This document shows positions 15,601-20,472 of a stretch of 20,472 bases of DNA, one piece after another. The position numbers were made by a program, and so were the translations under genes. The stretch comes from Candidatus Woesearchaeota archaeon (lineage in GTDB: Archaea; Nanoarchaeota; Nanoarchaeia; Woesearchaeales; CALCXY01), in contig JASMFX010000088.1 in assembly GCA_030751555.1 (NCBI GenBank), positions 1-20,472 on the forward strand. Reading direction: 5' to 3'. The notes beneath the pieces were generated by a model. The model had not been told where the DNA came from. It worked only from the letters and a program-made list of their open reading frames with translations, and searched no databases. The stretch's first letter is position 1. Every line of letters starts with the position of its first letter.

Positions 15601-15783
15601 TCTTGCTACTTTGTTAGTAACCTCTCCTTCCTTCATCACAATAATAACATCAACCTCACCTTCTTCCTCAATTTCCTCCAAAACATCTTCACTAATCTCT
15701 ACATCTTCCTCGGATTGTGCAATAATAAGAAATGAAAATAGGAAAACACCTAAAACTAGAAGTGGGAGTAAGCTCTTTTTCAT
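12673..15783 (-). CDS. Secreted, membrane-anchored subtilisin-like protease with PGF-pre-PGF-like domain
   Basis: A large S8-family serine protease (about 1036 residues). The start is ATG 15783, which gives a clear signal peptide (MKKSLLPLLVLGVFLFSFLIIA). A frame from 15813 would include the promoter. Counted from that Met, an I9-like inhibitory propeptide covers about 40-132. The catalytic domain has Asp164 (VIDTGI), His203 (GHGTHVSG), Asn304 and Ser367 (SGTSQAAPH). Ig-like domains rich in Asn-X-Ser/Thr sequons follow, then a MopE-type calcium/metal motif (DRDLDGF...DCDGSIDEGC), a glycine/serine linker, a PGF-pre-PGF-like domain ending SPGFSYFAITGG, one membrane segment (HLLTVLLGAIVVIILV) and a basic tail. 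It is probably displayed on the cell surface. Substrates are unknown. Confidence 0.9.
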   Translation of the reverse strand: MKKSLLPLLVLGVFLFSFLIIAQSEEDVEISEDVLEEIEEEGEVDVIIVMKEGEVTNKVARALGILEEQGEDTEERKELVVEKLEEEDDFEVETDLDMAIAGTITEDQLEILEDDPNIEEIYINEPVKAFLDDSRSQIKADIIQSLIHNGTNVTGSGETVCVIDTGILYTHTALGGCIGQGCKVIDGYDFVNDDDDPTDDNGHGTHVSGIIASSDSTYRGVAPDVNLIGIKVLAASGLGSSSDVIAGINWCVDNSSLYNITVISMSLGTLSTFSGICDNSDSQMTQAIANASRLNISVIASTGNAGSTTGIGRPACISNATSVSSVTSTNSISSFSNRNNVTDLFAPGSSIKSTSNDGDFETQSGTSQAAPHVSGAFALVRQFLRLLNNTNQTPQSIATSLNRTGDVIDDSSGSGFEFKTINLENLFDSMDNESPKISFVSPTVNDTTTTNYHFFINISANETISSAVLQFDGVNESLVSGSNIFSVNKTFSANGQHSIRVFGNDTFNNSASTLLFNFTINNTRPVIQEVVINTTNINQSNYTTEDITLWVNATDVDGETIYAYVRWFNDSNELGGLADTITLVDNGLDLVATVLSGNTTKSQNWTAMVIVGDGGLNTTPENYSLLINDTPQSTSQIANQSWYIDTNISINISDFFSDNDGDILSYTASSTSSITVSIVSDNVTFIPDLGFGGNETVTFTSSNDSNVESNQVTLFVGYDRDLDGFNSSAFNGTDCNDNNANINTGKSEVCDDSTDNDCDGSIDEGCSSSPSASSGGGGGGGGSGGSGGSNRGASAIKSYGRVSVGETLSVEVTAKEIPVNSISFETKNLLIKPQLKVFELTSEPNTLTKPESEVYEYFEVDLVKIKDSDIVNAEILFEVDFDWLEQNSFATDDVLLQRYVESVWNDLDTEYLRRQGDEVYYRSESPGFSYFAITGGKGSSAKTQEEIKGEQGGLEEQFIEDIAQDPEIVAQDKVASNQFKLVHLLTVLLGAIVVIILVKKFPSRLKNKFRRKSKREHSFHSDDELADIEKGIVKKK

Positions 15784-15810
15784 TCTGTAGTGAAGTATAC
15801 GACAGATAAT

Positions 15811-15821
15811 CATTTAAATAG
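15811..15821 (-). promoter_or_regulatory. TATA box of the protease gene
   Basis: On the minus strand CTATTTAAATG is centred near 15816, placing the start of transcription near 15790, a few bases before the ATG at 15783. It overlaps the alternative upstream ATG at 15813, which argues against that start. Confidence 0.5.
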
Positions 15822-15938
15822 TTTTCTTTAAAGGAAAATTTTGAAGAAGATAATGTATTCTACGATTTCTCCAAATTTCTTCCGAAAAAAAGTAGTATGA
15901 ACTTATTAATCTTAAAAGACTCTTTAAAAATAGAAACC

Positions 15939-15967
15939 TTTATATATTTGATATTACTAAATATATG
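15939..15967 (+). promoter_or_regulatory. Promoter and candidate operator of the TumE/TumA-like pair
   Basis: TATA box TTTATATA lies at 15939-15946, with a start of transcription predicted near 15970. An 8-bp inverted repeat, ATATATTT (15942-15949)/AAATATAT (15959-15966) with a 9-nt spacer, overlaps the TATA box. It would suit binding by the winged-helix antitoxin. The AT-rich composition makes a chance repeat possible. Confidence 0.45.
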
Positions 15968-15985
15968 TTATGGAAAAAAATATAA

Positions 15986-16276
15986 ATGACAAACGCAATC
16001 ATCCCGAGAAAAAGGGAAGTAACCCAAAAGAGGAATTTTATAGAAAAAGTAGCGTGGAGAGTCCCAGTTTCAACATCATATCCAGAGGGAATAAAATATT
16101 CATTAGCACTTATTGAGGATGGCAAACGGATTTTAGCCATCGACAATTTCAAACAGGAGGGCCACCATATTCACATATACACCTTGAAAGTAAAATACAT
16201 GTTCCATAATATTTCCAGGACAGAGAAGATATTTTATATACTAGTCCAGGCCATTGAAAATGATACAAGCAAATGA
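15986..16276 (+). CDS. TumE-like toxin (DUF6516 family)
   Basis: A 96-residue protein resembling the TumE family of toxin-antitoxin toxins. The pattern VAWRVP...EGIKYSLALIEDGKRI, then the IDN motif and the histidine cluster HHIHIY (residues 60-65), matches my memory of the family core (G-x-KYSLxLv...DN...HxH). The gene overlaps the following winged-helix gene by 17 nt, the usual toxin-antitoxin layout, and both would share one promoter. An ATG at 15970, closer to the predicted transcription start, opens a different frame of 48 codons, so the N-terminus is less certain. The biochemical activity of the family is not evident from the sequence. Confidence 0.7.
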   Translation: MTNAIIPRKREVTQKRNFIEKVAWRVPVSTSYPEGIKYSLALIEDGKRILAIDNFKQEGHHIHIYTLKVKYMFHNISRTEKIFYILVQAIENDTSK

Positions 16277-16640
16277 AATTAGGATCTACATCGAAAATCA
16301 GGAATCAAGTAGAAAACGCACTCTAAGGGACCTACAGGATATTGAGAAAGGCATCATTAAAACAATGAGAGAGAATAGTATCTCATTTAAATCGTTAGAT
16401 CAGCTGAGACAATTCTTAACACCAAAAAGAATTGAGCTATTGAAAGTAATTAACAGGAAGAAACCAAACTCAATCTATGAACTGGCAAAATTAGTAAAGC
16501 GCACACCGGAAAATGTCAATACAGACATCAAAATGCTCAAGCAACTTGGCTTTGTATCAGTGAAAAAAGTTAAGGATAAAAGAAGAAAGTCTATTCCAAG
16601 TGTAAACTTTGATAAGATGATTGTGGAGATTGATATTTAA
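16260..16640 (+). CDS. Winged-helix antitoxin/regulator (TumA-like)
   Basis: 126 residues from ATG 16260; a TTG at 16254 would add two. A coiled, charged N-terminal third (about 1-55) probably contacts the toxin. It is followed by a winged helix-turn-helix, LLKVINRKKPNSIYELAKLV, with the recognition-helix region RTPENVNTDIKMLKQLG and a basic wing KKVKDKRRKS. This is the ArsR/MarR-like type found beside TumE toxins in archaea. It overlaps the toxin gene and probably autorepresses the pair through the AT-rich inverted repeat over the promoter. It ends 5 nt from the convergent methyltransferase gene. Confidence 0.75.
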   Translation: MIQANEIRIYIENQESSRKRTLRDLQDIEKGIIKTMRENSISFKSLDQLRQFLTPKRIELLKVINRKKPNSIYELAKLVKRTPENVNTDIKMLKQLGFVSVKKVKDKRRKSIPSVNFDKMIVEIDI

Positions 16641-16643
16641 TGA

Positions 16644-16654
16644 TTTTAGTTTTT
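16644..16654 (+). terminator. T-rich terminator after the TumE/TumA pair
   Basis: Two T runs (TTTT 16644-16647, TTTTT 16650-16654) follow the stop codon of the regulator. This is the usual archaeal oligo-T terminator signal, and here it lies within the end of the opposing gene. Confidence 0.35.
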
Positions 16655-17494
16655 CCTCCCCTCAACTAAAAAATAACTTCCCCTATCAGATTTAGTCTTA
16701 TAGGGAAGTTCTTGAACATCAACATCAAATCCCACTCGCTTTAACCTTTCCGCTGTTTTCTCAGGATTAAACCACTCTTTAATCATACCGCGAAGACCCT
16801 GAGTAGTTCCTCCAGCAATTAATACATTGCCATTATCACAACACAGTCTAAAAAATTCATGATAGATAGGCACCATATCCTTAAAGTATTCTGTCCCAAA
16901 ACAAACACCAATGGTGTCAAAACTCCCATCTGGAAAAAAATCAATTTTTCCACCATTAACTACTAGATTCATATCAAAAAGGATCCTCTGTCTTTCTGGA
17001 TGATCATATAATTCCAATTCCTCCCTGCAGAAGTCCATTGCAACTACCTCATTAATATCAGGAGAATCAAGAAAATACGATGTGAACCCACACATAGCCT
17101 CTAAAACTCTCCCTTTGGCCTTTTGAGTAAGAAGCCTCTTCAATTCCAATCTATGCTCTCCAATAGGACCCCAATCACCAGGAAGTTGCATAGCTACTTT
17201 ACCCCATGTTTCAGCATCTGTTAATTCGTCTTCTGACTCAATACGATGCTGCTTCATAACCTCAAGAGCCTCTATGGCACCCTCCCTATCCAGATCTCTT
17301 ATGAACTGCATTAATCGATGATAAGCACTAAGACCAGGAGATTGAATATTAGGAAATGTGAATTCTTTTCTATCTCCAATAGAAGCATACAACTCATCCA
17401 TCTCTTGATCTAAAAATACAACATGCACTGAGATACCCTCGTTTCTACGACGCACTCGTGGTTTTACATCTGTAACATAGACAGGATCCCACAT
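16646..17494 (-). CDS. Class I SAM-dependent methyltransferase-like protein
   Basis: 282 residues. The C-terminal two thirds look like a Rossmann-fold methyltransferase: motif I GRVLEAMCGFTSY (128-140), acidic motif II at VVAMDFCREEL with Asp154, motif IV FPDGSFDTIGVCFGTEYF (187-204) and a following NGNVLIAGG strand. Motif I is odd, with Ala-Met-Cys-Gly where GxGxG is usual, so cofactor binding should not be taken for granted. The first 110 residues are not recognised. The TATA box 26 nt before the ATG indicates a leaderless transcript, divergent from the HEAT/kinase-like gene with 94 bp between. Substrate unknown. Confidence 0.75.
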   Translation of the reverse strand: MWDPVYVTDVKPRVRRRNEGISVHVVFLDQEMDELYASIGDRKEFTFPNIQSPGLSAYHRLMQFIRDLDREGAIEALEVMKQHRIESEDELTDAETWGKVAMQLPGDWGPIGEHRLELKRLLTQKAKGRVLEAMCGFTSYFLDSPDINEVVAMDFCREELELYDHPERQRILFDMNLVVNGGKIDFFPDGSFDTIGVCFGTEYFKDMVPIYHEFFRLCCDNGNVLIAGGTTQGLRGMIKEWFNPEKTAERLKRVGFDVDVQELPYKTKSDRGSYFLVEGRKN

Positions 17495-17514
17495 AAAAGA
17501 GGGGGAATGAAAGG

Positions 17515-17527
17515 ATATTTAAAAAAG
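17515..17527 (-). promoter_or_regulatory. TATA box of the methyltransferase-like gene
   Basis: On the minus strand TTTTTTAAATAT is centred near 17520, 26 nt before the ATG at 17494, which implies a leaderless mRNA. Confidence 0.5.
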
Positions 17528-17558
17528 TAACTCTTAACTCCAAAGATTAGTAGAAAGT

Positions 17559-17568
17559 CTTTTATATT
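17559..17568 (+). promoter_or_regulatory. TATA box of the HEAT/kinase-like gene
   Basis: CTTTTATATT is centred near 17564, about 25 nt before the ATG at 17589, again a leaderless arrangement. It is back-to-back with the methyltransferase promoter in a 94-bp interval. Confidence 0.5.
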
Positions 17569-17588
17569 GATTTTATCTGTAGAACATT

Positions 17589-19097
17589 ATGAGATATTTT
17601 GAATCTGCAGAAACTCTGTTTAAGAAAGATTTGAAAGCATTAATAGATTTTGGAGATCTTAAACAGAATTATTATTGGCACCGCACCCGAGTGAGAAAGT
17701 TAGGCAAAATCATCATACACATCCATGAAGATATGGTTGAGTTACAAAAAGGAAAAGAATCTTCTTCCCCATACCTACTTATGCTTGATTATCTAAAACA
17801 GCTTATCAGTGATATAGAAATGATGGTAAAACAGAGAAGGCCATCTGCAGAACTTCAAAATACGCAGGCCAATCTTGCAAATGCCACTGTTAGAAAAATC
17901 CTTGTCATTGCTGTTCTTACTACTTTCCCAAATAAAGGCATACCCAAAGAACAATTTGAAGGGATGATGGGTTCTCTGAGTGAGAAAGAGATAAAGATTA
18001 TGATCGATATACACTTATTAGATAGCTCTAAGTGGGTTAGGAAACTACTTAGTGATGGCACCCCTAATATGACTCCATTTATACGCTGTTTCTTGTCCTA
18101 TCCATGGGAGATTAAAGAAGGGTACTCTCCTAGAGAGGCTCAAAAATGTTGGATTGTAGGTAAGTTGGCAAGACTCGGTGATACAGAGAGTGTGGAAGAA
18201 ATTGAACAACTGACCCAGTCAACCAATAATGATCTTGTACCATATGCATTACGTGCTCTTCAAGAACTAAAATCAACAGGAAGTATTCAAGTGATACACA
18301 AAGTATTAAGTAACACTACAGATGACAGAGTGGCGGAATCTGCAATCAATGCATTAGGAGATCTTGGAGCTGCAGGGAGCATTCCATTGATAATAGAAAA
18401 AGGTTTGAAAGATGGCTACCCATCTAGACAGGAAGCTGCCATGGAGGCTTTGGTAAAGCTTAATGCACAAGAATGTATTCCTAGACTCGCGCAGATTGTG
18501 AGAGATAGCATGAGTCGGGACTTAAAGGCTGATGCGCATAAAGCGATCTTATTATTAGGAGACCCGAATGATCCCAAGTACCATAGGCTATATTTAGGGC
18601 AAGATGAAAATTTTTTTGATCCAGAGAAAAGAATAGCAAGGAGAGAATTTACAAAAGGAGGTTCTAGAACAATATTGTTAGGGGGTCATTTATTAGGAAA
18701 AGCCATCTTCAGAATAGTGAATCCAGAGGCTTTTGAGGCCTGGAAAAAAGCATATTTCGCCCAAGAAGTTTGGAAGGATGAGGGGTTTGACTATGTCCCT
18801 GTTGAACCTATACTTATGAAGGGCAATCGAATAAGAGCATCCCCACTGAAATCTGGAGAGTATAGGGTAGCAACTAAAGTACTTGGACACAATATGAAAA
18901 CGTTTATCAGTCTAAGTGGTGATCAGAAGTTAGCTGAACAGCTAAGGGATAATATGAAAGAGATCACTAGGATACTGAAATATGAATTAAAAATAGAACA
19001 TGGTCACATAGATTATCAAAATTTCTGTGTTGAGGTATTACCAGATAAAGTAAGGTTGTATCTGATTGACTTTGATCGGGCAATCACTCTAAATTAG
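17589..19097 (+). CDS. HEAT-repeat protein with C-terminal kinase-like domain
   Basis: 502 residues in three parts. An N-terminal helical region of about 190 residues is not recognised. HEAT-like repeats span about 190-335 (VPYALRALQELKSTGSIQVI, AESAINALGDLGAAGSIPLI, QEAAMEALVKLNAQECIPRL). The C-terminal domain (about 365-502) is kinase/phosphotransferase-like. It ends with a catalytic-loop-like HGHIDYQNF (471-479) and LIDFD (492-496), resembling HGDxxxxN and DFD/DFG. The catalytic Asp position is His473, with Asp475 nearby, Asn478 and Asp494 in place. The protein stops six residues after DFD, so little C-lobe remains. It may be an atypical kinase or a pseudokinase; a role is not evident. Confidence 0.75.
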   Translation: MRYFESAETLFKKDLKALIDFGDLKQNYYWHRTRVRKLGKIIIHIHEDMVELQKGKESSSPYLLMLDYLKQLISDIEMMVKQRRPSAELQNTQANLANATVRKILVIAVLTTFPNKGIPKEQFEGMMGSLSEKEIKIMIDIHLLDSSKWVRKLLSDGTPNMTPFIRCFLSYPWEIKEGYSPREAQKCWIVGKLARLGDTESVEEIEQLTQSTNNDLVPYALRALQELKSTGSIQVIHKVLSNTTDDRVAESAINALGDLGAAGSIPLIIEKGLKDGYPSRQEAAMEALVKLNAQECIPRLAQIVRDSMSRDLKADAHKAILLLGDPNDPKYHRLYLGQDENFFDPEKRIARREFTKGGSRTILLGGHLLGKAIFRIVNPEAFEAWKKAYFAQEVWKDEGFDYVPVEPILMKGNRIRASPLKSGEYRVATKVLGHNMKTFISLSGDQKLAEQLRDNMKEITRILKYELKIEHGHIDYQNFCVEVLPDKVRLYLIDFDRAITLN

Positions 19098-19149
19098 GAA
19101 CTTAAGTATAGGCTATTTGGCACAGGAATAAAATAAACCCAATCAATCA

Positions 19150-20073
19150 CTAACTCCAAATCTCAGGGAAACTTCGAGTTGCCTGCTTTGATAACAAAGC
19201 ACTTCCAATCCCCTGCCCAACACTAAAGGATTGTCCGCTCATGATCTCTGATAACAAATCCAGGAAGCTTTCCTTATCCTCATACTCAAAGAGCTTTACT
19301 TCCTCGCCAAGAGCAGTCTCAAGATATTGTTTAACCTCTTCTTTTCCACCAATCTCATCAACTAATCCTAACTCCAAAGCTTCTCTTCCTAAAAAGATCT
19401 GTCCAGTAGCAAGCCTTCTTACCTCATCAACCTCTAATCCTCGATTCAAAGCAACCTCTTTGATAAACTCTTCATGAATCGCATCAAGGCTTTTTTGGAA
19501 AATAGCTCTTTCTGCATCACTCATCTTCTTAAAAGGACTCCCTAAATCCTTAAATTTACCACCAACCATCCTTTCGTAAGTTATGTTATTATCAGCCAAA
19601 AAACCTGAAAATTGAAGGTAGGAAGCAATCACACCTATACTCCCAGTTATAGTCATCCTATTAACAAAAATCCTATCAGTTGAGGAAGCAATCCAATATC
19701 CTCCAGATGCACCTACCTCTCTGATATAGGATACAGTAGTTTTATTGAGTCTTTTAATCGCCTGTCCAACCTCATCACTAGCAACAGCACTCCCTCCAGG
19801 AGTATTGATCTCAAAAACAACAGCCTTTATCTTTTCATTTTTCCCAGCTTTCTCAATATCCTCAACAATCGAAGTGGATTCAGCAACATCACTTAAGAAG
19901 CCAGCACCATCCTTATCCCCTAGAATAATACCTTTTATTGGAATAACAACAACATTCCCACTTGTAGGCTTGTCATCTCCAGGACTTAAGACCATACTTA
20001 CAGCAACACTAACAATCCATAGTAAGATAAGGATCCCGATAATTTTCAAAATGCCTGGTTTATCATATTTCAT
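19150..20073 (-). CDS. sppA: Signal peptide peptidase SppA
   Basis: About 307 residues of a short-form SppA (S49 family). This membrane-bound serine peptidase degrades leftover signal peptides. One N-terminal membrane segment (ILKIIGILILLWIVSVAVSM) anchors the protease domain outside. From the ATG at 20073, the catalytic Ser is at 123 (GASGGYW) and the general-base Lys at about 175 (GKFKDLGSPF). INTPGGSAVASDEV and RMTITGSIGVI are family blocks. AGGGGTG lies just upstream of this ATG as an SD. A GTG at 20079 overlapping the upstream stop is the alternative start. It forms an operon with the RDD gene. Confidence 0.92.
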   Translation of the reverse strand: MKYDKPGILKIIGILILLWIVSVAVSMVLSPGDDKPTSGNVVVIPIKGIILGDKDGAGFLSDVAESTSIVEDIEKAGKNEKIKAVVFEINTPGGSAVASDEVGQAIKRLNKTTVSYIREVGASGGYWIASSTDRIFVNRMTITGSIGVIASYLQFSGFLADNNITYERMVGGKFKDLGSPFKKMSDAERAIFQKSLDAIHEEFIKEVALNRGLEVDEVRRLATGQIFLGREALELGLVDEIGGKEEVKQYLETALGEEVKLFEYEDKESFLDLLSEIMSGQSFSVGQGIGSALLSKQATRSFPEIWS

Positions 20074-20075
20074 GT

Positions 20076-20472
20076 TCACACCCCTACTACCTTTGTTTTG
20101 CTAAGATATTCTAAAATTCTTTGATTCTCTTGATTAAAAACAACATAGATAAGGTCAATAAAAGTTAAAGGATAGATAGGGATTAAAAATAAAGATCTTA
20201 CAAGATGCTGCCAAACATGGTTTTTTTTGGTCAGCGAAATAACTTTAAGCTTCATTATCATTTTCCCAATAGACTGCCCGTATTTGTATTCAAAGACCAT
20301 AAAATAAGCAATAGAGAGCAATGTAATTGCAACAATAATACCATAAAGCTCGCCAAATAAAGCATCATTGCTCATCATCCAGTTTAAAGTCTCAACAAAA
20401 CTCCCATCAACAACATAATCACTTACAATCTTTCCAAAAGGAGCCACGACAATAAACTCAATAATAAAGAAA
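20076..20472 (-). CDS. RDD-family membrane protein (5' end beyond the window)
   Basis: A partial gene: the frame is open to the window edge, so the GTG at 20447 is not a trustworthy start. The visible 131 residues hold hydrophobic segments near LYGIIVAITLLSIAYFMVFE and LFLIPIYPLTFIDLIYVVF. Between them is the RDD-type motif YGQSIGKMIMKLKV, which in the family reads GQTLGKxLxGLxV. The function of RDD proteins is mostly unknown; some are proposed transporters. It ends ...VVGV with GTG-TGA just before the sppA start, indicating coupled translation. Confidence 0.8.
   Translation of the reverse strand, partial: FFIIEFIVVAPFGKIVSDYVVDGSFVETLNWMMSNDALFGELYGIIVAITLLSIAYFMVFEYKYGQSIGKMIMKLKVISLTKKNHVWQHLVRSLFLIPIYPLTFIDLIYVVFNQENQRILEYLSKTKVVGV

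Noticed and set aside
15784..15813. Ten extra residues on the protease
   Set aside because: The upstream ATG lies within the predicted TATA box; the internal Met gives a standard signal peptide start.

Overview
The window is archaeal and AT-rich. It carries an archaeal RNA polymerase operon (rpoH, a split rpoB, rpoA1, rpoA2), rpl30e, an archaeal NusA of two KH domains, uS12 and uS7, TATA-box promoters with many apparently leaderless genes, and tRNA genes with bulge-helix-bulge (BHB) introns. The split rpoB, the PGF-pre-PGF-like surface protease, the many orphan genes and a divergent MetK-like protein suggest a DPANN-type archaeon (Woesearchaeota/Pacearchaeota-like). That placement is inference; there is no rRNA here to test it.

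Layout. 1-191: promoter region and a strongly base-paired leader. 192-468: tRNA-Asp(GUC) with three introns, then tRNA-Lys(UUU) with one, 3 nt apart. 491-8496: rpoH, rpoB2, rpoB1, rpoA1, rpoA2, rpl30e, nusA, tightly packed on the + strand. rpoA1 is broken by an in-frame TAA with the family sequence continuing on both sides, and the zinc-ribbon ligands of RpoB' are all replaced. 8528-10454: two leftward genes, a divergent S-adenosylmethionine synthetase-like protein and an orphan, sit where nusA is normally followed by rpsL. 10573-11620: rps12 and rps7. 11648-12624: membrane-anchored TPR gene with an apparent frameshift. 12673-15783 (-): large secreted/anchored subtilisin-like protease. 15986-16640: TumE/TumA-like toxin-antitoxin pair. 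16646-17494 (-): class I methyltransferase-like protein, divergent from 17589-19097, a HEAT-repeat protein with a kinase-like C-terminus. 19150-20472 (-): SppA peptidase and an RDD membrane protein cut by the window edge.

Genes with their own promoter mostly have a TATA box about 26 nt before the start codon, so they are probably leaderless. Genes inside operons overlap or abut their neighbours, and some have Shine-Dalgarno-like motifs. No promoter fits between tRNA-Lys and rpoH, so the intron-bearing tRNAs and the polymerase operon may share a transcript.

The most unusual signals are the three-intron tRNA-Asp with its structured leader, the in-frame stop in rpoA1, the loss of the RpoB' zinc site, and the degenerate MetK homologue inserted in the polymerase/ribosomal-protein cluster. 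No CRISPR array, insertion sequence or rRNA was seen.
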